A stretch of DNA of 64,000 bases from Prosopocoilus inquinatus (taxonomy: Eukaryota > Arthropoda > Insecta > Coleoptera > Lucanidae). The stretch covers positions 51,070,707 to 51,134,706 of the forward strand of contig CM069874.1 in the NCBI GenBank assembly GCA_036172665.1, given 5' to 3'. The notes beneath the pieces were generated by a model. That model worked only from the letters and a program-made list of their open reading frames with translations. It had not been told where the DNA came from and did no database searches. The translations under genes and the position numbers were made by a program. Positions within the stretch are counted from its first letter, which is position 1, and the number at the start of each line of letters is the position of its first letter. Of this stretch, positions 32,832-44,240 are shown piece after piece.

Positions 32832-34952
32832 GGCGGATCCGTCAAAAGCTTTACATAAATCAAGACGTGAATTTAAATGTATCTGGCGTGAAGCGCCCAA
32901 AGCAATACGATAGAAGCCATAAAACTCTCAAAAATTGACCTAAAGCCGTAGCCGCAAATGTTACCTGTTTGTTATCGTAGCGAGATCAACGTACGGTCTG
33001 TCCTGTTCTACACCATCTTGACATATGAAGACGCCAAACGAAAATTACTCCGGTTCGTCGAAAGCCGGGTACACTACGCTGCTCTGCTTCTCCAGAAGGG
33101 TCGTCACAGAAAACTGTTACGTGGTTACGAAAGGAGCATGTTACATATTTTGTCCTATAGTAGGCGGAACTGCGCCAACCGTACTTACTGTCCGTCTGGA
33201 AACAAGTTAGGCCGTTCCTTCGGAGACCAAGGTGTGAAGAGGAGATGCGTAACTGTGCCCACTTAGTGGAAACTGCCTAGGAAATCGAGAGATATGAGGT
33301 ATGAGGCGCAACCCAGCAAATGTTACGCAACCCGCAAGTAAAAGGTAATTCACGGTCGGGAAAATGTATTCCTGTGTGTTACTTGAAGGTACAACGCCGC
33401 AGGATTCGCTCCTCCAATGATACACCGTAAATACTCAGAAAGTGATCCCTGAGTCCCCCCGAAAAATGTAACTAAGCAAAGAGAAAGAAAAGGTTATGTT
33501 CGGTTAAAACAATACGCAGATATGGTGAACAAGAATGTGCGGAACCCCGCTTTTTGGAGGGGGGGACAGCAAAAATACCAAAAATATTCGTAATTATAAC
33601 GCTCAAAAAAGGCGTGAGTACTCCCGCGTTGCTTACAATTTTCAAGCATCACAAGAATATGCAACCAAAAAAAATTATAGCACGAAGCGCCCAGACCTAA
33701 ATGGAAGTATAAACTAACGTTCAATTAACAAAATGGAGAGAATCTCCTAAAATTGCATAGCTACATTTTCTGTACAGAGTTTAAAACTGATAAGATTCGC
33801 ATAAATATGGGACGACAATAATGTAAATAAATCTTGTAAAGGTATAAATAAAATTATAAAAATTCCCGTGACACGCTATTACAACCAAAATAAGGTCACT
33901 CTCCTGCCGAATTTGTCGATGAGAAGGAAAAAAATAATTGATGACCCACAACGGCCCCTGTCGCTAGCTTGTAGCACGCCAGTGGACAGACTCACGTTAA
34001 CTCATTTCCGAATAAGGAGCGGAATACAAAAGAAAGATTCTAACTCAGGCCCTCCAGAGCGGAACGCCATTGGAACTGCTCCAACGGTAGTGCTCAAACT
34101 TGTTTTTTTTCCACAAACAAAAGTCACGAGACAACTACGTCGTTTCTCGGAGGGACGTTTTAAGAGTATAACAAGGCGGCGACCGCTCTGAACTTAATCG
34201 GCGTTGGAAAACTGCCCGGGGCTACTTGCTCGCTATTGGACAACAAGCCGAGAAAAAGATTCGTACGTCCCTCAAAGCCGAATAAACGATCCCAAAACCT
34301 GTCGAGATAACAATTAGCGATGTGAATGCATCCGTACGCCACGGTAGGTTCACTCCTCTAACGACATAATCGTTTCAATTAACACCCGAACTCACAACAC
34401 TTCTGAGACGTGAAATACGTGACTCAAGCGGGATTGCCAGGTCGCTCCGCTCTAGTAACATAACATACATAAACAAATGTAACATAACTCAAAACCACGC
34501 TTGTACACCAAGACCTCAATCAACAATAACAATGAGTCGTGCCTTAGGAAAGCCCTGTAAGGGAAGAATAGTAATTTGCGCGAGAGAGAAAGCAACAGTC
34601 GTAAAGATACCTGTCCTGAACTCCGAGGACGAGGCTGAGACAAACTCTGACGAGCTTTTAATTCACCAGGGCACAAATTTAATTTCAACCGTAGTCGATC
34701 AATTGCAGGAAACCTCCCCGAGGCCGGTACCAAAATAGCAAGCCTTGTTCACCACGGAATATAGGCAGCTATGAAGCCGCAGGTCCCATGCGAAACACAC
34801 CACTGTGCCCTGGGAAAATCCTCTCGATTGGCGTGCGGGAAGTAGCAAGCGAGAGGTACAGGATCGATGCCCGGCGCCTCCGCCACTGTTACGAGCCTCG
34901 CGGGAAACAAGACACTGCTAGAGGGTAAATTCAGAGAGAGCACTCTTTAAGC
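32832..34952. other. GC-richer block of unknown origin
   Basis: It opens with CAGTGGCGGATCCGTC, a phrase like the end of a hAT element. From about 32940 base composition shifts to near-balanced, unlike the A+T-rich surroundings, up to the hAT insertion at 34953. Several open frames exist: 32958-33266 plus (102 codons), 33868-34191 plus (107 codons) and 34532-34738 plus (68 codons, starting MSRALGKPCKGRIVICARE). None shows a motif I recognise. It may be a decayed retroelement or transferred DNA. I do not assign a function. Confidence 0.35.
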
Positions 34953-34960
34953 GTTATGAA
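34953..34960. repeat. Target site duplication of the hAT element, left (GTTATGAA)
   Basis: GTTATGAA also stands at 37143-37150, directly outside the other end of the element. It fits the nTnnnnAn preference known for many hAT insertions. Confidence 0.9.
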
Positions 34961-37142
34961 TAAAGTCCGGATTTATATGTGCTAAAAAAGTGGAAAATAA
35001 GTTTTTTTTATGTGATTAAAATGGATCAAAATATGGATATTATATGCGATAAAAATTTTATTTTACTTATACATACTTTAGAATAATAAAAACATAAATT
35101 GTTTCATATAAGTAATTTTAACACTTAACACTTAAGTAGTAGGATTACAAAATATAATCAACAGTTGATTTAAATTATTTGGGGTAAAATTTTGTCGTCT
35201 GTCTGTCAAAATATTTTTATAAGAGGAAAACGAACGCTCGACATCGCATGAAGTAATGGGCGCAAATTTCATGGATGCTACATCTTTGGGGTCCATGTCC
35301 AAATCCTCTTCACTTTGACCTTTTAAAACTAAACAGATTTTCCTCATTTTATTGTAGTCAGGATTATGTAATAGAACCTTGTCTAATTTTGCCATTAACT
35401 TCTCTCCTATCTCCCCTGGAATTGATTTTACACTTTCAATTGCATCATCGACCACTTCAAAAGAATCTAATAGAGCCGTCTGGGATGATTCCAACTTTTT
35501 AATGGTGGATATTAAAACCGAAAAATGAATTTTAATGAATGCTAATTGATTCCCAATGTTTGTGTTCGACATGCATTCCTTACAAATTCTTAAAGCCGCT
35601 GAATTGGAATCATCCAATTCTAAGAAAATTTCCTTTAATTGTTTAAAGTTATCTGCGTAAAAATTTGCTGCTTCAAGCCACGTACCCCATCTCGTAATTA
35701 TTGGTTCTGGTGGTAATGGCAGGTCAGCAGCTAATTCTTTATAGTGTTGTATACGCAGTGGGGCTTTAAGAAACGCCTTTTTTCCGTTATTGATCAACTT
35801 ATTTACTGTTGGGTATTCTAGTCGCACCAATTCAGCGAGCCTATTCATTGCGTGAGCCATACAAGTGAAGTGCATCAGATTTGGGTAAAACACCTGTAAA
35901 GCCTGTCCTGCTTTTATCATGTAGGCTGCTGCATCAGACACCATTAGTAATATATTTTCCGATTTAACTTGATTAGGTGCGTATAAAAGTGTCAAGCTGT
36001 CGTTAATAAAACTTGCGATCGTTGAATGATTTGTTTTTTCCAAAACTGCACTATTTACCAAATAAGATATTGGTGCAACTGTGTTGCTTAATACTCCTGC
36101 TAACATATTTGCTACATAACGACCGCAGGCATCTGTCGTTTCATCAACTACTATATAAATATTGTTGTCGCTAAGCTTCTCTCTTATTTTCTTCATCCGT
36201 TGCTGGTAGCATATACTTAGATAGTTTTTCCGCAAAGTCGATTCATTTGGAATATGACGATTGCAATATTTTTCCAAAAAAGTTCGAAAACTTGCTTGTT
36301 CAAGTTTATGCCAAGGAATGTTTGACTCTGCCATAGCACTGCACAAGTCTAAAAAGAATTCATTTCCTGTGTCACTGCCCTGTGAGTTACTGGCTGTTGA
36401 AGAAATAAAAGACTGCTTAAAGTTAGACACACATCTTTTCTCCGACTCCTTATGGAGGTTTGTAGCCAAATGTTGATCAATCTGGTACTTTTGGTCTGAC
36501 GACACCTTAAAATATTGTCAAAATGAAAATGTGATTTTTAAGAGAATTTGTAAGGTATCTACCTGTTTTGAGCATGCGTTGCAAAAAATAACTTTTCCAT
36601 CTGTAGTTAGATGTTTAGATGCTTTAATCCATTTTTTCAATAGCTCGGATCGAGAGGATGCTACTTTCGGCATTTTGAAAAGATAAGCACTGAATTTATT
36701 TCGTCTTTAAATTAAATAAGAAAATAACAACTAATTCGCGTTGATAAATACACTAGTCACTAGTCACACACATTCACGGAGTTCTTATCTCAAACTGAAA
36801 TGCAAAACATAAGTGCAAAATGCAAGTGCAAGTCGCTACAGATTCCCAGAAAATCACATTCCGGGAAATCGTAAAATAAAGTGGCCAGACGTTGAAAAGA
36901 ATAAATTACTTCTTGGAAAAGCTGCAGACTTGAATATTGACCGTATATGGAATTATAATGTTATTTATATCAATATATGGATAAATAAATAAATATGCGC
37001 TAAAAGTCTAAAATATTAAGTTATATGCGAAATAAAACTACCATTTTTGGGCTTCTCTAATCGACAAACATATAAATACAAAACGCCAAGTTTAGGTATG
37101 TTAGCGTAAAAAACTTGTAAAAACTTATAAATCCGGTCTCTA
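34961..37142 (-). mobile_element. Complete hAT transposon, 2182 bp
   Basis: Terminal inverted repeats are TAAAGTCCGGATTTATATG (34961) and, at 37142 in reverse, TAGAGACCGGATTTATAAG, which match at 16 of 19 positions. An 8-bp duplication GTTATGAA flanks both ends. The only gene is the transposase on the minus strand. With ends, target duplication and an open transposase all present, this copy looks recent and possibly still mobile. The terminal repeats may also act on small non-autonomous relatives. Confidence 0.92.
35132..36673 (-). CDS. hAT transposase with BED-type finger, CGGBP1-like, one 57-bp intron
   Basis: Exon 1 (36673-36563, 37 codons, starts MPKVASSRSELLKKWIK) and exon 2 (36505-35132) join in frame across a GTAGAT...TTTTAAG intron, giving 494 residues. 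A BED-like zinc finger spans both exons: C31, C34, H49, H55. Residues 85-160 resemble the CGGBP1 protein of vertebrates, itself derived from such a transposase. The RNase H-like core has VVDETTD (Asp158, Asp162), LLMVSDAAAYM (Asp228), FTCMAHAMNRL (CxxH at 252-255) and ITRWGTWLEAA. The C-terminal dimerisation region has SCDVERSFSSYKNIL, with the expected catalytic Glu460. Length is somewhat short for hAT but all landmarks are there. The enzyme would bind its terminal repeats and excise and insert the element. The frame is open, with no stop or shift. Without the intron call, exon 2 would start without the Cys pair. Confidence 0.92.
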
Positions 37143-37150
37143 GTTATGAA
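37143..37150. repeat. Target site duplication of the hAT element, right (GTTATGAA)
   Basis: Direct repeat of 34953-34960. Confidence 0.9.
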
Positions 37151-37227
37151 TTATACCTTGAATGAAAGAAAGGGTACTTACCCCGCTAAATTAGTAGATT
37201 GCTGTAGAGGTAGTAGGGAAGCTTTAT

Positions 37228-37556
37228 TCTTTTTTTTCCGTACACCATTCTAGCCCCAAGCTTTTGCAGCTTGTCGGGGAGGCGTGTGGCTAGTTACTCT
37301 TATTGCCGTTTGCGGCTGCGTCCGTCTTGCAGTTGTTATTTCTCCTTCGGTATTCGCCTTACAAACTGGGGAAACGCAGAAAACCCAATTTGAAGGAGCC
37401 GGTAAGAATCCGAAACACCATCCGACACTTAAGTACTCTATCTTTCACATAGAATCCATATGAACCAGGAAGAGATTCGAACTCTCGCCTAATACTTGCC
37501 CGGGCCAGCGTCAAACGCTTTGTCAAAGCGCTCAACCAACTCGGCTATGCAACTAC
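37228..37556 (-). mobile_element. tRNA-derived SINE
   Basis: On the minus strand the head reads GTTGCATAGCCGAGTTGG then TTGAGCG, an A-box-like sequence. Some 55 bases later comes GAGTTCGAATCTC (37472-37484), a B box. These internal RNA polymerase III promoter boxes show a tRNA origin. A unique body follows, shared with 22685-22880, and the element ends in an A-rich tail near 37228 (T-run on the plus strand). It would be mobilised by a LINE. A target duplication was not clear. Confidence 0.8.
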
Positions 37557-37774
37557 TAAAAAAAAGCTAAAAACCAGAAGCTTCCCTTAAAACCCAATTT
37601 ATTAAATAATAATAATTACCCATGCTGGGGACGTTCGCCTTAGTCGTCCTTCCTTACTAATTCCCTAAGCCTACTACTAATTGTCATTTCTTATCGGCAC
37701 TTCATTACCTCTCTTACCCCCCTACTCTGTACATTACCAACTAATAAACATAAAAAACGATACCTAATGCAGTG

Positions 37775-37981
37775 CGTGTGACATTGTCACAACGGCGACG
37801 CTGTTTGCTTCAGGCACGCCGCAAATTTATAAAGCCAAAACTGGCCGCGCTCCCTTTCGGAGTGAGCACACAAATCAAAAACATCGTGACAGCATCACGA
37901 CCCAATCGAGTAAAAGCCGACGTAAAGAAGACCCAATGGAGTTAAAGGTGGAGTGTGAACGCAATTTAATCTTTCCGTGGA
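37775..37981 (+). repeat. Repeat T, copy 2
   Basis: Relative of 26625-26825 (see there). The shared frame here ends ERNLIFPWK and a stop. Confidence 0.55.
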
Positions 37982-40296
37982 AATAATACGTAAACAAAAA
38001 AAAATAATACTCAGGATAAGGATAAGGAAGAAAAGGAGACAATGCTCTGACTTTTTAGACATTTAAGGTAAACATTCGATCTATTCCCACGGAAAACTGG
38101 AAGTGCACCTGTGGACGCTTGCAAAAGATGATGCAATTGTATCCAAAAATCGAAAATCCACACGATATTGTTTACTTAAGGCGATAAAAGAAATGCACCG
38201 AACGGCGGGAATCAAACGATATTTCATGTGTATTCTGCCGTGCTAAGAACAAACGCCGTATCTACAAAAAGAATCTGAAATTGAGTTAAGTATTTACTAA
38301 GGGAAAATGCCGGAACTGAACGAGATACTTTAAAAAAATTTAAACAAATATTTATGCCGTACGTACAAACATTTCTTAGCATGAACAAGAGTATAGCCGT
38401 ATCTAACTTTTAACCACAAGTAGAACTTATTTCTTATTTCTTTCTTCATATGTGAAATCTTCTTGTGTCCTTGAAATAGAAACTACCTTCGCTTCGTTGA
38501 AAGTTGCCGCGGCGACGAGAAAACCTTTGAAGCTCTATTACTCATTTTGGCAGTATTTGCAGAAAACGCATTCCTTCTTCGCACGGCAATATTCTCGGAT
38601 ATATAAAAAACACTGCCTGCAAACTGCATCACAAATTAAAACGAAGCGTGAGGCGTTATAAAAATCTAATTCTTTTTGCGGTAGAGACGATGACAAAAAA
38701 CTATTTTTATCGCAATAAAAGGAAACGCGGTAGGCGCGGTTTGAAAGTGTTTCTCACAACAATTTCCTAACGTTGCACCATCCGGGATAAACACGATTTA
38801 AAGTCGATATATATAATGTTTCCTGAAAACCGTTTTTCACACCGTAACAATTCTCCGATTTTGTCCAATTCTTGCTTGAAGACATTAGATCTGCTAATTC
38901 ATAATCTGATTACTATACTTATTATTATTCTTTGGCTCGCGCGATTTAACTCTATTAAAGCGAATCCGTGCTTTCGCTCTCTTAGTGTGTACGCACCTTA
39001 ACAAGAGATTTCTTTTTTCAAAATGTGCTTTAGATACTTGATCCTTAGCTTTGTTATTTTTTATTTAAACTCTCGATTAACAGAATATTAAAAAAGACAC
39101 CAGCTGAAAATATTAATTTGTTTTATTTAAATAAATAAATTATTTTAACAAAGTTCCCACTTTATTGTCATCGAAACATTCCCTGACTTTTCCAGTTTTT
39201 CCTTGATTTTCAAAAACTTAATACTACCGGTTGCGACTAAGTAACTTTCCCAATTTTTACAATTTTTAATAGACGTACGGAAATCGGTGTTTTATTTTTA
39301 TTATCACGTGTATTGTGGGGGAAGAAAATTGTAACATTACCTTTAAAAATTAATTTTAATGACATACCTATTCGTTAAAAAAAAACAAATTAGAAATTTC
39401 AAAAAAAAAAGCTTGGGTATAGGAAACTCAATAAACACAGTCGCTTGTATGGTTGCCTATATTCACTTTTTCATGTTAAAGAGGTGATAACTTTTTCACA
39501 ATTAACTTAACTGTTTCCCATTATTTTTCGAATTCCGGAAAACAAATAATAATTTCATTTGTTGTTGAGTTTTGTGTTAAAACAAGCAAATTTCCGGACT
39601 TTTCCCTGACTACGAATTTTTTCGAGTTTCCTCCGGTGAGTGGGAATCCTGTTTAAAGCGTTGCTCTTTTTCATATCCTAGTTAAAAATTATCACGATCA
39701 TAAGCTACACTAAAATCACTTGTTCTTCATTTGTTTGACTTTTTTTTTGTTTTCCGCACATATTTATTATCTAGAACGACCTTAATTAATTTTTGGCAAT
39801 CCTTAAATTAAAACAAATTGTAAACCTGTGCATCGTAATATAGGGTGATACGAACTTGCTTCCAGGTAATTTTTTTTACATAATATAATTCTTTCAGTTG
39901 TGGTTTACAAAACAAAACAATTACATCAGTTAATAATTCGCCTCATCACACATATTGACGCTTATTCTGAATTTCTTTTAAAATGGAGATTCGGTAAGAG
40001 TTGCGAGTTTTACTTCGAAAATTGAAAGTAACTTTTATTCGTACAACAACAACAGAAAAATGTAAATATTTCGTGGCTAAAAACTTCGAGTTTATGTCGC
40101 GCCGGCTCTGACGCATATACGACTAATTCATCACGCATTAGATCGTCACAATACATATTTGCATTATTTGTTACAGTTCCATTAAGTCCGAGCAGAATTG
40201 AAAACATACGACCACCAGTCGACAACGTCACCAGCGTCACCACACCCGCCCTTTCGGTAAGCACATTTTCATTTCACTCCATTCCGTTTCTAATAG
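37982..40296. other. Intron sequence before the transmembrane exon, no gene seen
   Basis: A+T-rich with no clear element ends. A balanced patch at about 38460-38960 gives short frames without recognisable motifs. The polypyrimidine tract and acceptor of the next exon lie at about 40270-40296. Confidence 0.35.
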
Positions 40297-40454
40297 AAAC
40301 TCACCACACGTTCCAGATCACAACGAATACCTTCAAGAACCAAAACCTCATCATCACAGGATCCGTAATAGTCTTCGTCGTAACTGCAATGTTAATAATT
40401 TTAATTTGGGTTAAGAGAAAGTACTGTTCGAGCGGTCAAAAAAATTCGACCACG
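40297..40454 (+). CDS. Transmembrane exon of the receptor kinase gene
   Basis: Acceptor TTTCTAATAG and donor ACG/GTAAGT bound a 158-base exon that begins in phase 1, matching the end of the EGF-like exon at 20952, and ends in phase 0. The peptide runs ETHHTFQITTNTFKNQN, then the hydrophobic segment IITGSVIVFVVTAMLIILIW, then a basic stop-transfer stretch VKRKYC. This is a single membrane span with the N-terminus outside. A nearer AG at 40316 would also be in frame internally, but would not match the phase of the EGF-like exon. It supplies the membrane anchor between the outer EGF-like module and the inner kinase. Confidence 0.72.
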
Positions 40455-40531
40455 GTAAGTTATTAATTAATTAATTGATTAACACTAGATTGTTGATGAT
40501 GCAAAGCATAAAATTTCCCCCAAATTTTCAG

Positions 40532-40694
40532 CCATCTCCGATTGTCCTGAAAAGAAGTCTCCTCGTTGCAGAACGGTACGCTCCGAACCCGCAGTACTCT
40601 ACTTGCCCCAGCACCGCAGTTCCTATTCTCAAGAGAGAAACTTTAAAGTTCCTGAACGAAATCGGGGAAGGCTGTTTCGGAAAAGTTTTCAAAG
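40532..40694 (+). CDS. Juxtamembrane and first kinase exon of the receptor kinase gene
   Basis: Acceptor CCAAATTTTCAG, phase 0, matches the preceding exon. The donor AAAG/GTGTGT leaves phase 1. The 163-base exon encodes a juxtamembrane part with ERYAPNPQYSTCPSTAVP, then LKRETLKFLNEIGEGCFGKV and F-K. GEGCFG is the ATP-binding glycine-rich loop (GxGxxG) that opens a protein kinase domain. Together with the single membrane span and the EGF-like module, the likely product is a receptor tyrosine kinase. Candidates I considered are insect Cad96Ca-like or Wsck-like receptors, but the fragment is too short to choose, so no symbol is given. The VAIK lysine, HRD and DFG parts are not found up to 64000. 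Confidence 0.8.
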
Positions 40695-41414
40695 GTGTGT
40701 GTTTTATGTAAACTCATTATGTTTGAAATGAAAACACACGGGCGACCAGCAAGTCTACATAGAATTAAAGTCGTTTGAGGAGTTAGATGCGTTTATTTCA
40801 AACTTTCCAGATTTAATTTGCTTAATAACCGAGTAATTGTATATACCGGCTGGAAAGTTTCAAACCCGAACGTAGTAAACTCGCATTGAAAACTATGTTT
40901 CTGTAGATTTTTGTTGGTTTCTGTAGCGTAAGGGACGAGGGTTAAAATGACCACAGAATTATCACTTGACAAGGGCTCGTCCAATTCAAACCTACTATAG
41001 CCCTAGAAGAACTTACGAAAAGAGTGAAAAAGATTTAAAAATTACAAATTGCGGAAACTCAACAACAACTCTTTGCCCTTTTTTTTCTCACTCTTTTCTC
41101 CAAAATTTTCATCTACCATTAACGACTCAAAGAGCAATTCACCTGTTTGAGCGCCTCTGGTTTGAGCTTTTATAAATCGCTTTCAGCCGGCTTCTTTATG
41201 ACATGCCATTTTGGTGCTTGTCCCTCTTACACAATATTTACCTAAATTTCATCTTCCTTCCAGAAAATTTAGATATAAAATTAAAAAACTACAAACTTGT
41301 TGAAATGATAGAGTAAGATTTAAACAAGTTAATTAACAACAACGTTTTCTTCTTAGATATACGTTACTACTTTCCTACTTATTTACTTAACCGTATCAGT
41401 CAGTGTCGACTGAG
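40695..41414. other. Start of the downstream intron, no gene seen
   Basis: Ordinary A+T-rich intron sequence following donor GTGTGT. No element boundary recognised. Confidence 0.4.
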
Positions 41415-41760
41415 TTGGAGTTGGAGATTGAGGTGTAGACTTTCGGAACTCCTTCCAATTCCACTTTAAAAAGCCTACGTTGGAGATTGAGGTGTGGATT
41501 TTAGAAACTCCCTGCACTTCAGCTTTGAAAAGTCTACATTGGAGATGGAGGTGTGGACTTTAGAAACTGATTCTACTTCCACTTTGCAAAGCCTAAGTTT
41601 CATGATCCTTAACAATGTTTTCTTCTTGGGGGACTTTACAACTTACTTTAGAAACTCCTTTCGCTTCCACCTTGAAAAGCCTACTTTTCATCCTTAACAA
41701 TGTTTTCTTCTTGGGTAGACTTTACAACTTACCTACTTATTTATTTAATCCTATCAACCC
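41415..41760. repeat. Degenerate tandem repeats, unit about 60-90 bp
   Basis: Text TTGGAGATTGAGGTGTGGA followed by TTTAGAAACTCC recurs near 41420, 41480 and 41538. A second unit, CCTTAACAATGTTTTCTTCT then TGGGGGACTTTACAACTTAC, recurs near 41608 and 41695. Confidence 0.75.
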
Positions 41761-41829
41761 TGATATCTCAATAGTGACGACTGGTCTGGAATTAGGAAAT
41801 GTGGTTTGGACTTTTGAAATTCCTTCAAC

Positions 41830-43040
41830 TTTTTTTCTGTCATTGTCAGCTCAATCCTTGTTTCATCCTCTCATTTCGGTTGCTTCTTTTACTTTGTTTT
41901 CCACGTCCTCCTCCGTTTTCTTTTTCTGTTCCTTTTTTCTTCTTTTGCTTCATGAATCTTTCAGACTATTTTATGCTCTTCTTTTAAACACAGGCGTTAT
42001 TTAAGATTTAAGTCCTGTAATGCCTTTTCCTCCCGTTTCATTTTATTTATGTTTTCTAATAGTCCTCGCTTCCCTTCTTCATTTAGAAATTGATTGTTTC
42101 TCTCGTGCCTTGAGTCGTCTCCTAATTTTAATTTGGTAATCACTTTTTCTGGTTCCCGTTTGGTCATGTCAACAATTTCTTTTCCATCCTTTCTTCATCC
42201 AATGTTATTATATTTTCGTTTTTCTCTTCATATTCTTCTCTTATGTTTTTCTTTAAAAGTTCCTAGAATTGCTTCAGCGATATTTCCATTTTATATTCTT
42301 CTTACATTTTTACCCTTCTGAGGATTCTGTCTGTTTGCTCTAGGACCCCATAAAATAAGTTTTTGATTCTTGTGGAAGGTGTTTGCCATATTTCTTCCAA
42401 ATTTCCTTTCCGCTTGTATGTCAAAATTTTATAAGCTTTGGGATACCTCTTCTTTGTTGCTCTCTGTTTATTCACGTTCCATTCCGTCTTTTTATGTTCA
42501 TTTTCAATTTTTCAATTCCGAAACTTATTTGGTCATCTTATCCTTAAAGTTTTTCTAATTTATCTCTATGTTGGTTTGCCCTTCTTTCGGATTCCATCCG
42601 CCCTTCTAGTTTTCGATGTCATGTTCTTCTAATTCATCCCTCTCTTAATCTATATGTTTTAATCGTCTTTTCTTTTCTTTGTCTCTTTTTTAATCTGTTT
42701 TTATATTCTGTTTAAGGCTCTATAAAATAAGTTTTGGTTCTCATTGCCTAAGTCTTTGCCTAAACTTTGGGATACCTCGTCTTTTGTTGCTGTCTGTATA
42801 TCGGTGTTCCACTTTGCTTTTCTCTGCTTATTCTCTATTTTTAATTTAATTTTCACATTTATGTTTATAACCATCTATCATATTTATTTATTGACCTTGA
42901 TTTTTCCTTTTTTGGTTCTTCTCTTATAATTTAGTCTTGGTGGTTCTTTTCACGCATGGAAATCATTTTCTGCACAAAATTAACTGATTTCCATTTCCGC
43001 TCTTGAAATCTTCTAATCTTTTCTTATCCATTTTTGTATC
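41830..43040. repeat. Pyrimidine-rich block with a diverged 370-bp duplication
   Basis: The plus strand is dominated by C and T. Text around AAAATAAGTTTTTGATTCTTG and TTTGGGATACCTCTTCTTTG (42350-42560) recurs at about 42725-42880 as AAAATAAGTTTTGGTTCTCA and TTTGGGATACCTCGTCTTTT. The open frames here are artefacts of composition. Confidence 0.6.
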
Positions 43041-43944
43041 CTCCTTTGATTTTTATATCTTGAACGCACGCGTCTCGTTTGTAGCCAGGACTTTGAATAG
43101 TCCCTAAATTTTGCATTAGGAAAACTTTCAGGATAAAATAAATAGAGAAGTGACATCTAATTCTAGCAAATTGCGAGATGATGGGGAATAAGTATGGCTG
43201 TAGTTTGTTCTGTGGAAGAAACTTTGTCTACAGAACATTTAGACTTCAACCCCAACATAGTCTTCGCCTCCCACGTTTCTATTTGGCCCCCATGCGACGG
43301 CGGCCAAAACCTTATAACTGAAAGCTTCCTTCCATTCTTCTGCAATTTTTCGATAATCATATCTAAATTTAGAATTTTGGCAAAGCCACCAGGATGAAGT
43401 GGATTCTCTTTTCAAATATCCCTAAATGAAGGTACGTACAATCGTATGTTTAATAAAATAACTTCAAGCTGGATTAAAATCTTAAATCATCTTCTCCCAT
43501 TCGAAGACCAACATTATGAGGCAATAAACTTTACTAAAATCTAGCTCAAGCTTATGACGCAGAAAAGAGCTTTCATCCTTTCTGTTACACATAGTTTCAT
43601 TTGGGGCTGCTGACGGCGAATTTTATCCATTATGTACCGGGGCTAAATTGGCGTGTAACGTAGGAACCAGCTGAGTAATAAACCACAGGAAGCAAGCGAA
43701 CTCGCAAAACCCTCTTGAAAATTCTGCTTTCGAATGTGGTAAAAGGAAAACATGAAACTATTTTCAGAATAAATTCATGAAATTCATGGAAAATTAAAAT
43801 AGAAATCATTTAATAAGTTGAGAAAATTTTAGAAAAGATAAAAAACGGTTTGGACAATTTCTGATGACATTAACATTAAAATTTCAAACAAATGGCAGAC
43901 AAAAAATTATAATAAGTTACATATTCACAAAACTAATTTACATA
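43041..43944. other. Intron sequence, no gene recognised
   Basis: A balanced patch at 43163-43397 is open on both strands (plus frame text NIVFASHVSIWPPCDGGQNL), but matches nothing I know. It could be a retroelement scrap. Confidence 0.3.
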
Positions 43945-44240
43945 AAGTATAGTTTTAAGAATTTTTGTTGCAAATCGTTTTGCAGTGAAAACCTCGAGCA
44001 GCCTCTGTACAGCTGTTTCAGCCCTATTTGGGGCTTCTTCAGCAAAGACGTAGCTCGATACTTTCATTGCAAACCAAAAACGACTTGACCAATTTATTCG
44101 CAAATGCGATGTAATAGTGGTGAATAGATAAGACATGCATGTGGTAGCTTATTATGTAGCAAATCCGCTTCAATTTGTTATCCTACTGCAATGTCAGGTC
44201 AAAAAGCGATCGTAGGATGTCGCTATTTTATCTATTCATA
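43945..44240 (-). mobile_element. Hammerhead-bearing repeat H, copy 1
   Basis: Minus-strand copy of the repeat also found at 49134-49540 and 49541-49825. In order on the minus strand: CTTCAATTTGTTATCCTACTG, a GATGTCGCTATTTTATCT-like stretch, then the hammerhead region bounded by GAGCTACGTC and GCTGCTCGAG. By analogy with Penelope-like elements, which carry hammerheads in their repeated ends, it is probably such an end without its gene. Confidence 0.65.
44001..44049 (-). ncRNA. Hammerhead ribozyme-like motif, H copy 1
   Basis: Helix I GTCTTTG/CAGAGGC (7 pairs including two G-U), core CTGAAGA, stem II AGCCC/GGGCT with loop CAAATA, then GAA, helix III ACA-GC-TGT, cleavage triplet GUA. Differs from copy 2 by the loop and the triplet (GUC there). 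Confidence 0.65.

Noticed and set aside
37228..37556. A functional tRNA gene on the minus strand
   Set aside because: A and B boxes are present, but the cloverleaf is not well formed and a SINE body with an A-rich tail follows.
38452..39001. Plus-strand frames in a balanced patch as possible receptor exons
   Set aside because: No fitting splice sites or motifs, and the EGF-like exon joins the transmembrane exon in phase without them.
40861..40984. Possible next kinase exon right after 40694
   Set aside because: The frame here lacks VAIK-like text and a proper acceptor, so the next exon is not in this stretch.
41615..42929. Ser/Phe/Leu-rich plus-strand frames suggesting membrane proteins
   Set aside because: The block is pyrimidine-rich and tandemly duplicated. 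Composition alone produces these frames.
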